NCBI GenBank assembly: GCA_023213395.1
Contig: CM041465.1
Location: 83,087,741-83,151,740 of the forward strand
Origin: Cycas panzhihuaensis
Taxonomy: Eukaryota; Cycadophyta
Direction: 5' to 3'
DNA: 64,000 bases
Shown here: positions 55,000-64,000 of the stretch, piece by piece
How positions within the stretch are numbered: position 1 is the first letter of the stretch
Layout of the letters: the number at the start of each line of letters is the position of its first letter
Notes under the pieces: generated by a model
Told to the model about the DNA's origin: nothing
The model's input: only the letters and a program-made list of their open reading frames with translations
Databases searched by the model: none
Made by a program: the position numbers and the translations under genes

Positions 55000-55629
55000 T
55001 CAGGGTCGATCTAATTCACTAACGGATACAAGGAATCCAAGGAGTTTGCCCGAGGTAACGGCAAACACACATTTAAGCATATTAAGGCTGACGTGATACT
55101 CGCGGCATCGTGAGAAGATGGCACGCAAGTCGGAAGGGTGATGGGCTCTCACGCGGGAAAGACCCATCATATCATCCATAAAGACCTCCAACGTGTTGTT
55201 GATGAGGTCGTGGAAGATGAAATGCATGGCTCTTTAGTAAGTAGCACCTGCATTTTTAAGGCCAAAGGGCATCGCCTTGTAGGCGAAGGTACCCCAAGGA
55301 GTAGTGAAGGCCGTCTTATGGCGGTCTTCGGGAGAAATCTGAATTTGGTTGTAACCGGAGTCCATTAGGGACATCACTTGAATCCGTGGGCGATCAATGA
55401 TCCGATCTAAGAAGGGTGTGAAATTGCCCTTAGGACAAGCGTTGTTGATGTCGCGAAAGTCGACACATATCTGGATTGCCGTTCTTTTTAGCAACGGAAC
55501 AATGTTGGAGACCCACTTGGGGTAGTCAATAGAAGTAATGAGCTCAGTCGAAGCTTCTCTACCTCCATCTTGGCCGAGAGAGCTTGGTGAAGGGCAGCCA
55601 CGGTGCACAGGGCGGGCGCCGGGAAGGGT
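55000..55629 (-). pseudogene. E2 reverse transcriptase
   Basis: Reads SSIDYPKWVSNIVP-like residues, then ICVDFRDINNACPKGNFTPF, then YNQIQISPEDRHKTAFTTPW, then GLKNAGATY and a stop, then MHFIFHDLINNTLEVFMDDM at 55,227-55,160 with the FMDD box. Small deletions around 55,360-55,420 remove part of LPFIDQIIDR..FEVMSLMDGFS. Confidence 0.85.
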
Positions 55630-56583
55630 GGTAAGGTTATGAGTGACAATCGAGGTCGATTCCCTTCATGTCGGCATAATCCCACGAAAATGTCTCGAAA
55701 CTCCCGGAGCAGAAGGGAGTATTCCCTTACCTCATCGAGGAGAACATTCCAACCCAACCTTAATGACCTTGCGGGGCCAAGACTACGTCTGGGTTGCCCC
55801 ATGCACATGGCGTTGCCCTCCTCGAAGTGGAGAGGCAAGATCAACAGGAGGTGGAGGAATAAGAGGCAGGATCGAGATCGACAAGCGTGGATCCGATCGC
55901 GAGGATCTTCTGGTGACCAAGCCGGTGGTGACCAGAAGGCAGGTTAGGCGCAAGGCCTGCTAGATGCTCGAGCAGGGCTTCATCGTCCTCAAAATAATCC
56001 ACCCCATGGACAACCTTACTTTGAGTAGGAGAAGCACCAGAGGGAGTGAGAGCAACGGGACCGTGATGACCATCGGGTTGCTCAGCTTCCTCACGGAGAT
56101 CTGAAGGAAAAACGGAAAGGTACCCCTCGGAAGGAGCGAAAGGCAATTCCTCAAAACCATTACCTATGGGGAGTAATGAAAAAGGAAAACTGTCGACAGG
56201 CGGGTCAACACGAGCGATGACGTGTGACACGCACGAGGGGCTAGCCTCACCAACGAGAGAGGTTCTAGACGGGGATCTAGAACAAGGCAGGTGCGACCTA
56301 TTGGCGCGAAGGAAAGAGACGGGGTGGGGACAATCCTCGTCTTCGCCGAGCGACTCATCATCGTTGAACGAAGCAAGGTACCCGTAACTCCTAACGCCAA
56401 TAGGGGCGAACCGCGTGAGACTAGGAGGAGAAGACGTGGGGTCTTCTTCGGACGGGTTAGGTATCCCAATAGAGTAAGCAGGCATGAGTGGATGAACCTT
56501 GGTTTCTTTGACCGGTAGAGCGAGTTTGTTTAGTAAAAGGGCGTTCGCAGGGGATCACTCTCATTCGTCCGTCATGGACGAAT
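55630..56583 (-). pseudogene. E2 protease-to-RT linker
   Basis: Open from 56,485 to 55,841 (214 codons). Ser/Pro-rich, with DYFEDDEALLEHLAGLAPNL near residue 165. RT entry residues (EVREYSLLLREFRDIFVG) follow in another frame. Same organisation as copies 1 and 2. Confidence 0.65.
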
Positions 56584-57799
56584 TTAAGTTGTCCCCAAAG
56601 GGTCGAGCACACGGCTCCCATTTGATCGAGCCAAGGGGCGACCTAGAAGGAGGTTGTAATCCACATCAACGTCAAGGACTACAACGTCGGCAAGAACGGT
56701 CTTACCCTCAAGGGTAAGCGGAATCGCGATAGATCCCAAAGGGGTCTTCTCGCTACCGTCATACCCTTGGCATCGCTGAGGCAGGTTCCAAGGCGGAAAT
56801 ACCAAGCTCTTGCATGACACGTAAGGGCATGGCATTGACGGAAGAACCGTTGTCGACAACAGTTCTTCGAAGAGTACAATCAGGCATGTCGATGGTGATG
56901 GTGAATGGGAAGTTCCACTGACGTTCCCTTTCACCGGCAGGGGGAAGATCCTTAGGATCAAAGGAAATAGCGGGTCCACAACCTTGGGCGACACCCAAAG
57001 CGTGGATAGGTACATCACTCGATCCTAAAGCTTCCAGGAAGAGGGCCCGCTGCTCGGGACAACTCCTCATAACGTCCATCAAGGACATTCCTGCAGCGAC
57101 CGTATGGAGCTCGTCCACGACAGAGAAAGGCTTACCCTTCCCAAGAGGGTTGGGTAAGTGCCCTTGAAATCGTGAACGACCCGGGCGTCTGAGGAATAGC
57201 CTTAGAAAGAGAGGGACTTAGAAAGAAGGGTCTTGGGAAGAGGTCGGAAGGAGCGGGAGGACAAAAGCTCCATTGCTTCCTTAGCGGCTTGAGATCGCGT
57301 AAGGGCAAAAGTGGGAGTTGCTTCAGCAATCTGGATCACCTTCTTCCCACATTGCAGGGGTCGTGAAGGCGACGGTGCGGGTGCGACTAGGAGAATGAGA
57401 AGAGGAAGAAGAATTCCTAGCGCCCTTCCCTTTATCGCGGGAAGGACGGGGATCAGGCGATCTTCCTCGGTTACGGTTGTTCGTGGTTTGGGTATTGCGA
57501 TCACGTTCCCCGTGCTTACGGAACGGATCCTTATGAACTGGTTGATCCAAATTAGGCCTTGAGGCCCGTTTGGGGGAAGGATCGCGTCGAGGGGCATCCT
57601 TTGGATGCTGGGCCCTACAACGCGAATCGTCATGGAAGCAATCCCCATGAATGGAGCACCACTTCTTCTCAAGCGGGGGGTCAGACCTCCTCGCTTGAGA
57701 GGAGGGCGTTCCATTCCTAGGAAGAGGAGCTTGGGTAGTTTGTTGGACTTGCTTGTTTGATGTAGGAGATGAAGGATCTTGAAGCTTGAGCTCCTTCAT
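56584..57799 (-). pseudogene. E2 nucleocapsid knuckle and aspartic protease
   Basis: Open from 57,799 to 57,323 with a well-kept C2HC knuckle, KKWCSIHGDCFHDDSRCRAQ (C-x2-H-x4-H-x4-C), then a basic Arg/Ser-rich region. The protease part is open from 57,118 to 56,759: DELHTVAAGMSLMDVMRSCP, then TVVDNGSSVNAMPLRVMQEL. Then VLDVDVDYNLLLGRP in the next frame. The intact His shows that the Tyr in E1 is a later loss. Confidence 0.8.
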
Positions 57800-59483
57800 C
57801 GTACGCTCGAATGAGTATAGGCGATGTGAGAGGGTCTAAAGTCCTCTCGGTAGGATGAGAGGAAGACCGCGTCGGCTGGGAAGGTTTGGTATCCTTGGTA
57901 GGGGGTGGTGCCTCACGACGTTGTGAGGGCTTAAGAGGTTTCTTGAGACCTGCTTGGATCTCAATAGCCTCCAACGCCAAGCACTTGGCGATCGCGGAAT
58001 CACATGTGGTCGCCCCCATCTTGAGGACTTCCACGTGGACTTGGGATGAAGCGCATTGTGACGGTCTCGCTTGACTCCTCGGGCAATGTTGCCTTAGTGG
58101 AGTGAAGCAAGTCGTGGAATCGCCGCACAAAGTCACGATTCATCTCATCGTGACCTTGTTTGAGCGAAAGAAGAGACTTCATTCCGCTCTCGAATAGACG
58201 AGCTACATCAAAATAGTTGATGAACTCATCCACCAATTCTTTGGAATGAATGGATTGAATGGGCGGGAGACGGTAGAACCATTTGAGGCGCCACCGCAAG
58301 GATCTCGGGAATAGTTTCATCAAAATATGGTCGTAAGCCCGATGAATCGATGCATGCCATAGAAAAACTACGGACATGCTCGGGTTGGGTCTTCTTGACG
58401 AAGTTCCATCGAATCTAGGAACTTGGGGATGAGGACAAGTTGGTTCGCGCCTCAACCGAAAGAGGGTTGACCTAAAGTCCATGAAGGCGCGCCCTTGCAC
58501 GAGCAGTAGGATCAACGAATGTCGAAGTAGGTAACGCACAAGGAGGCGGGTGGGGTGGAACGCCCATCCCTCCTTGAGCGCCCCTGGCGAAAAGAGGCGT
58601 GGGGTAGGTGCCTTGGAAGGAGTCGGGTTCCCTTGTGAAGGCACAACGGATGGGATTGCGTTGGAAGAAGGGCAAGACGGATGTGGAGCAAGTTTTACCC
58701 ATATGGGCCACCGTGGGTGGAGCAACCCCATATGGGTGTAGCGGATCCACCCATAAATGGTAAGGCGGCTTCCTCTACCACCCCCAAGGTTGAGAGGTAT
58801 ATCCTGGGGGAACGTAGAAGGAAGCACCAACATCTTTGGGAGGATGCGTGGGAGCGGATCCCACATAACTAGTGGTTGGAAGCTAGTAGGGCCAATAGGC
58901 CTACTAGGGATGGTATGCGCCACATTAGGGGATGGCACATTAGTTTGATTAGGAGCGGGTATGCTAACCCTCAATTGAGGGAAAGACACACCACGAGAAG
59001 ATCCTAAGGCATTAGGACCTTGATGAGGGACGGAAGGTGCCACGCATGCCCCCACCACTGAGGAACGAGTGGGACGACGTGTAGACACGAAGGGATTTGT
59101 GGTCATAGGAAGGGTGGATGAGGATGAGGCATGAGATGGGGGAGCGGAAGAGGAAGAGGCCCCTCCACGACAAACATCCTCAAACCACCTAGGACGCGGT
59201 TGCAAGCGTCTTTGGCAACACTCGTTGAAAGCTTCAACTACGTCAGCGAGGGGAGTCCCAACACTCGTAAGAGGTGATCGAACCTCAAACAAGGTAGGAT
59301 CCTCGGGCGTTCCTCATAAGAATTGCCAACCACGTGGCAACCCTCAAGAGGAGCAGGTCCTTCTCTGGCGTGGGTAGAAGGATGAGCATCGAAAGAAAGG
59401 TGTTGGTCGTTTGGATAATAACGGGGGTCGTCACCCTCTTAGGTGGACCCGGGAATAACGAGGAGGAAGGCATGGGTTTCCAT
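57800..59483 (-). pseudogene. E2 gag
   Basis: ATG at 59,483 in the context GACCATGGAAACC, with a stop at codon 15. A 430-codon open stretch at 59,292-58,000 includes the Pro/Ser-rich N-terminal part and, in places, the capsid (QVPRFDGTSS, HILMKLFPRSL, LVDEFINYFDVARLFESGMK, SLLSLKQGHDEMNRDFVRRF). The capsid C-terminus (ECAIAKCLALEAIEIQAGLK-like) is in the next frame at 58,136-57,717. Confidence 0.8.
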
Positions 59484-59771
59484 GGTCAAGTATGGTAGGT
59501 CCAATCGGAAGAGTATCCCTCCATAGTCAGATCGGAATCCGACGAGGCAAGAAGGCGATACTCAGGGTCTTCTAACAAAGGAGGTAGACCGTGCAAACGA
59601 CGAGAGAAATGCCGCATGCAAGGTCAACCGACAATGTTAGGAAAGGAGAAAGAGCGGTAAAACACACGCGTTGGGGGTTACCCAACGTGGAGATCGAGAT
59701 AAGTATGAAAAGGATCACACAAGAGTAGCGAAACCAACCGAAGAGAGCGAAACTAGCTCCCTTACTGGTAG

Positions 59772-59789
59772 TCCCCAGTATGGTTGCCA
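59772..59789 (-). promoter_or_regulatory. E2 primer-binding site candidate
   Basis: On the element strand TGGCAACCATACTGGGGA begins one base after the LTR end CCA. Length and position fit a tRNA primer site. The related E1 site is TCGCGACCATACTGGGGA, so an ancestral TGGCGACC start is likely. Many Tat-group sites start TGGCGAC (Arg-type tRNA); the exact tRNA is not clear. Confidence 0.65.
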
Positions 59790-59790
59790 G

Positions 59791-62337
59791 TGGACACGCT
59801 GCTATGGGATAACTACCTAACTGATAGGTGTAGGGGTGAGTGAGTGGTGGAATGATTGGAGGTGGGACCTAAAAGGTGGGTAACTACCACGCAGAGCGCC
59901 CTGTGCGCCGGAGCACGAGTTCGGGATCTGCAATGGAGTATGGCTACTACCGGGTGACCCTTCACCGCTTCGAATAAGGGGTGAAGGTGCGTAGGGCAAA
60001 CCTGGGTTGACCTGGGAATAGGACCCTCCCACCCTTGGGTGGCCTAAAGGGGGGAAGAGAAGACCTAATGGAGACAGGCCAAGAGCAATCCTACACAACC
60101 TAGCTGCACACGGTGTGATGCGGAAGCAAGGCACTCGTGTGGTTAAGGAGAGAGGAGGAAAGGTAGGGGAGAGGAGGACTCCTACAATCTTTCCTATGAA
60201 TGATAAAGATGCATGGAACAAGACAAACGAATCGCAAACAAGTACCCATCCAATTTTCCCCTTTTATCCTTCAGTGTACTAATTACTACGAAAGAAATAA
60301 AAGGAAAAGAAAGGGTAGCGGAGGGGAATGAAACGTGCACCTGGAGCGAAGGCGTGCGAGATGAAGTAACATTCTCGAGGAGCGCCCAACCACTCCGCGC
60401 GACGTACTGGATGTGAGATATTGCGGCAGACGAAAGAGGGGGCTTCCTTACCTTGCCCGGAAAATCAAATGCGATGCCAAGAAAGAAAGGAAGCGCTAAC
60501 TAAGAAATGAAGTAGCATGAAAACATAACGCATATGAAGGTGCTTACCGGTAGCTAGGCCCACGGGCGATGCACTCCACGCTTCCCAAGTACACCAAGCA
60601 ATAGCGGTCTCTTTCTCTTCAGGAAGGAAGAGCACTAACATGCAACACAAAAACTCTAACAATATATGCCTAAATAACATAAACGAGAATTTGAATATAC
60701 ATGCGTTAGTATTAATCCAACAATGAAAGTACCGAAAGAAAGTGACCAACGTGAAAATAAACGATCGGGTAAGCCTCGGAGTGGCCTACCTCCCACAAAT
60801 GATGCCCAAACCTCCCCCTAAGAGCCACGAGGCAGCGAGGAGAAAGTCAAGAGCAAGGGCTGGAAAATTGCAGCAAAAAGGGGCAAAGAAAGGCCCAAGG
60901 GTACCCACGGCGAATCGGGATGCTATGAGGAGCAAACCGGGTGACCCGGGGAAGAAAGGTGGAGCAAGAAACCAGCGGTTGGGGCTTATGAGTGATGCCC
61001 AAACCTGAACAAAAGGTTCCAAATCAGCGCTACAACTTGTGACACGGGTTTGGGCAACAAAGGGCCTTCAAACCCTTGTTTGCAAGCCAAGGGCAAGAGG
61101 CGAGAGGGAGGTTTTGGGGGCTTAGAGCCGCTTAAGGAGCGTGGAAGGTGGTACGGAATCCACCCGCCTCCTCTCCAAAACCTATCCAACCCCTCCACAC
61201 CGTTGCCTTGGACAAAGAAACACAGGCAAGGAGCAGGAGAGTGGTATAACCCCAAAAGGAGGACAACCAACTCTCAAGCAACAAGTAAGAGCAAACAAGT
61301 CAAGCATGAATATCACAAGAAAACAAGCATAAAACAAGGAATACACAAGAGAAGAGGCAAGGATTTGCCTCACCCAAAGGGCATGGAGAGGGACGATAAA
61401 TCGGCCGGATCCGAAGTAGAGCGGGTTTGAGGCCTTGCTACGGAGGTGTGACGGAAACACACACTTGGGGCGCTTATGGATGCTGGCGACCGTGGAAACC
61501 ACTTCAAAGGAGCCCTCTCCAAAGCGTTTGAGGCCGGGAGAATATCTCGACCATGCCAAAGGAGAGTGGTCAGTATGAAGGGTGCAGGTCCAGTTGATGC
61601 AGCGAACAGCAGAGAGAAGCAGAGCAGGAGAGTGTTTCCTTGAGAGCAATTCCAAAAGTGAGCAAAAAGATCCTTGAAAATGAGCCAAAAAGGGCTTAAG
61701 TACTCAAGCAAAACCCTAAAGCGTGCGATTAGGGCATAGCTGGAAGAGAAATAAAGTGTGAGCCACGTGGCAGTTTTACAATAAATGCGAAATTGCCATA
61801 GCGGATTTTTAAAAACAACCTGAGATTAAATCACGGAATTTCACGCATCACGGATATTCCCGTGCATGAAAAATCCAATGCAGACGCTTCAGAGTGAAAG
61901 CGGGGCCCACCAACCGTCTAGTCAGGCGATGATGTAAAAGGCTAATAGAAAGCTAAAACACCCACCCGGGAGCAAACAAGCCGACAAAACGGGTCGAAAG
62001 GAGCAAAAATAGGGCTCGAGTGGTGTGGCAAGTTGACCAAACGATAATGAGTCATCACACGGGTTTAGGTGGCGCAAACCTAGTGGATCCTGGAGCGAGG
62101 AAGGCAGATGCGGGAAGTAATACGGTCACCAAGGTGCCACACTCGCTGGGAATGTGCCCCCGCTATAGTCGTCATAGGCTAAAATAAGTGTGGACGACTA
62201 CAAGGTCGCCCACAAAGTCATACACATGCAGATATGCAAGCAAACATCCAGTAAAAGAAAGTGATGATAATGCGAGAGACATACCTGCACTTACCTGAGT
62301 CGGTGATTCCGTATCCATTCCCGGAAGCTGGGAAACA
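59791..62337 (-). repeat. E2 5' LTR, type A
   Basis: 2,547 bp, plus-strand tips TGGACACGCTGC and CTGGGAAACA; followed by GATTC. Confidence 0.9.
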
Positions 62338-62342
62338 GATTC
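62338..62342. other. Target-site duplication of E2, right copy
   Basis: GATTC, matching 46,069-46,073. Confidence 0.85.
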
Positions 62343-62381
62343 CAGAACAGATGCGGGAAACTCTTGAGTTCCTGAAGCCAT
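62340..62381 (-). pseudogene. E1 gag start (codons 1-14)
   Basis: ATG at 62,381 in the context CATACCATGGCTTCAG, then 14 codons up to the E2 insertion in codons 14-15. The E2 gag start (59,483) lies at the matching distance from its own primer site, which supports this start. The remainder of the gag is copy 2, beyond E2. Confidence 0.7.
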
Positions 62382-62661
62382 GGTATGGTAAGCCCAATCG
62401 GACGGGTAACCTTTCATTGTCGAATCGGGATCCGACGACAGAAGGGAACAAGGCGATGGGGCTTCTAACAACGGCGGTAGACCTCACAAGTGACGTGAGA
62501 AACGTCGCATGCAACGCCTTTGCAAACGTTGTTAGGAGAAAGTAAAGGGAGTATGAAATGAATGCGTTGGGAGCTGCCCAACTGAAGAACAGAATGAGAA
62601 GGCTACCTAAAGGCAAGAACACCAATGAAAGGGGAAGCGTTACTAGTTCCTTTACTGGCAG
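62382..62661 (-). other. E1 leader between primer site and gag
   Basis: About 280 bp that align with 59,484-59,771 of E2. Noncoding. Confidence 0.6.
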
Positions 62662-62679
62662 TCCCCAGTATGGTCGCGA
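62662..62679 (-). promoter_or_regulatory. E1 primer-binding site candidate
   Basis: Element strand TCGCGACCATACTGGGGA, one base after the LTR end TTTCA. It matches E2 at all but three positions. Confidence 0.65.
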
Positions 62680-62680
62680 G

Positions 62681-64000
62681 TGAAACGCTTGCTACGGTGT
62701 GGTGTCTCTACGTCTAGCAAAATGGCATGAAATGTGTAGAACTAATTAAACTAGGCAACAAGGACTTCACCTCGCAGGGCGTCCGTGTGTTGGAGCATAG
62801 ATTCAGGACTGTAGAGGTGCCTGGTTGCTTCCAGGTAGCCGTGCAAAGCGAGGCCTTCCTACCCCTCGGATGGCCAGGAAGAGGAGAAAGCACCTAGCGC
62901 GTTATGTCTTCTCAAGGTAATGAGAAGGCAACGAAACGGAAAGGCAAGCAAACTAGCGTATAGGTGCAGGCAAAAAAAAAGGGGGGTACAACGAGGGTAG
63001 CTCGAACACAATGTAAATAATCTGACTATGCTAAGCTAACCGATGTAGGAAATAATGCAAAATAAACATACATTCCTTTTCCTTTTTTAATTCTTTATAC
63101 GTTCCTAACTATACAAGCAGATGTATAAAAGATAACGGTGTAAAAGAGATATGTAGGGAATAAGAAGAGTACCTGGATCTGGTGCCCAAGTGGAGTGTTG
63201 CTCGTCCCTTTAGTTCCCGCTCCTTTCTACTCTACTCGTTGTGCATGCGATGCCGGTCAGCGATAGTTGTCGTAAGCAATCGAAGAGGGGCTAACTTACC
63301 TCCCCTTAAACATGCAAAAGCAAAAAAAACGGAAAATAAGCAAAAGCATGAAATAATAAGGAATGCACCAAACATAGAACTAACTTGCAATGGGTTTCGT
63401 TCCACGCGCAGCTCCACTAACGCGAGATCCTACAAGCAAGTTAAGAGAGTACCTCCCTCTCGGAAGAGGGGCCACAAAATACACCGAAGATACGTACTAA
63501 AATCAAATAGAACTACATAAATCTACACTAAGCATCAATATGTAGCAAAGTAAAATAACAACATGCAATAAAAACTCCCGCCACTGTATACCATAAGCAC
63601 ACCCAAAAAAGGAAAAGAGTATAGCCTCGGAATGGCTAACTCACCCACAAAGGATCTCCACGGAACTCAGAAAAGAGAAATGGGCTGACAACAAGGTCAT
63701 GGGACAACAAATAGTAACAAAGAAGGGAGCAATGGAAAGGTTTGGGGCTTAGGCAGGGCCCAATATCGACAGATGGAATTTCTAGGACCAGTGTGACAAC
63801 AGGTTGCCAACGCTGGTTTTAACACCGAAACTAGATTCCCCAAACTCCCTTAACCCGATTCATAAGAAGGTACTAAAGACAAAGGGAAAGAGGATAAGGG
63901 GCGAAACCCTTGGGGAGAAGGGCAGCAAGGGGGACGGAACCCCGCCTACCTCCCTCAAATCCTCTTTACGTTGTCCCTTTGCAACAGCCAACTAAGAAAG
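62681..64000 (-). repeat. E1 5' LTR, type B (cut by the window end)
   Basis: Plus-strand tip TGAAACGCTTGC. The visible 1,320 bp match 19,633-20,950. The remaining about 1.2 kb, its CTGGGAAACA tip and the second CCCTC flank should lie beyond 64,000. Confidence 0.85.

Larger units (their letters stand above)
46074..62337 (-). mobile_element. E2: complete Tat-like Ty3/gypsy element nested in E1 gag
   Basis: 16,264 bp between GATTC duplications. Two type-A LTRs (2,541 and 2,547 bp) differ at a few percent of sites by eye. A primer site lies at 59,772-59,789. The internal region has the same domain order as E1 and a roughly similar sequence, but the LTR bodies are unrelated to LTR-B. Stops and frameshifts are present in every domain. 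Confidence 0.9.
19633..64000 (-). mobile_element. E1: Tat-like Ty3/gypsy element, nested and tandemly duplicated; runs off the window
   Basis: Minus-strand element. Its 3' LTR (type B) is 19,633-22,159 and its 5' LTR (type B) starts at 62,681. Its internal region occurs twice (copies 1 and 2) because of a tandem duplication, and a second element (E2) is inserted in its gag. Order on the minus strand: gag, protease, RT, RNase H, integrase, antisense gene, extra RNase H. Integrase after RNase H is the Ty3/gypsy order. DNGSS protease, FMDD RT, an archaeal-type extra RNase H, no chromodomain after integrase and a length of about 16 kb fit the Tat group. The left flank CCCTC (19,628-19,632) should recur beyond the window. 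Confidence 0.85.

Overview
The window reads as plant nuclear DNA made almost entirely of transposable elements. I recognise no intact host gene, no tRNA or rRNA gene and no CRISPR array. The evidence for a plant is the element content: a plant-type LINE with zf-RVT and RNase H domains, Ty1/copia elements with initiator-tRNA-Met primer sites, and long Ty3/gypsy elements of the Tat type that carry a second, archaeal-like RNase H and a plant mobile domain (PMD)-like gene. The species cannot be named from this sequence.

Positions 1-19,632 are AT-rich and old. A LINE 3' end lies at 1-1,482 and ends in an (AT)n tract. Eroded copia LTR debris fills about 1.5-3.85 kb. A decayed plus-strand Ty1/copia element (called C1 here) spans about 3,854-17,732. 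Its gag, protease, integrase, reverse transcriptase (RT) and RNase H are recognisable but full of stops. Two later insertions split it: a 2.56-kb non-autonomous LTR element (S, 4,434-6,997) and a 6.2-kb minus-strand copia-type element with only a gag remnant (M, 9,386-15,591). The interval 17,733-19,632 shows nothing codable.

Positions 19,633-64,000 are GC-richer and are one nested, duplicated complex of Tat-like Ty3/gypsy elements, all on the minus strand. The outer element E1 has LTRs of type B: its 3' LTR is 19,633-22,159 and its 5' LTR starts at 62,681 and runs off the window. A complete 16.3-kb element E2 with LTRs of type A (46,074-62,337) inserted into codons 14-15 of E1 gag, flanked by the 5-bp duplication GATTC. 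Afterwards a segment of about 13 kb was duplicated in tandem (20,547-33,530 and 33,531-46,533) through a 4-bp microhomology, ACCA. This left a chimeric A/B LTR between the copies. The complex therefore holds three internal regions, called copies 1, 2 and 3.

Each internal region has the same order, read on the minus strand: gag with a C2HC knuckle, aspartic protease (DNGSS), a long linker, RT (FMDD), RNase H, integrase; then a plus-strand (antisense) gene; then the extra archaeal-type RNase H as a separate frame near the 3' LTR. The antisense gene begins with a PMD-like domain, has a 111-bp GT-AG intron that keeps the frame, and ends in a coiled-coil-like segment and a basic tail. A TATA box and two large palindromes lie between it and the extra RNase H. 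The larger palindrome differs between subfamilies only by paired changes that keep it perfect. All copies carry stops and frameshifts, so this is a record of an ambisense retroelement family rather than a set of working genes.
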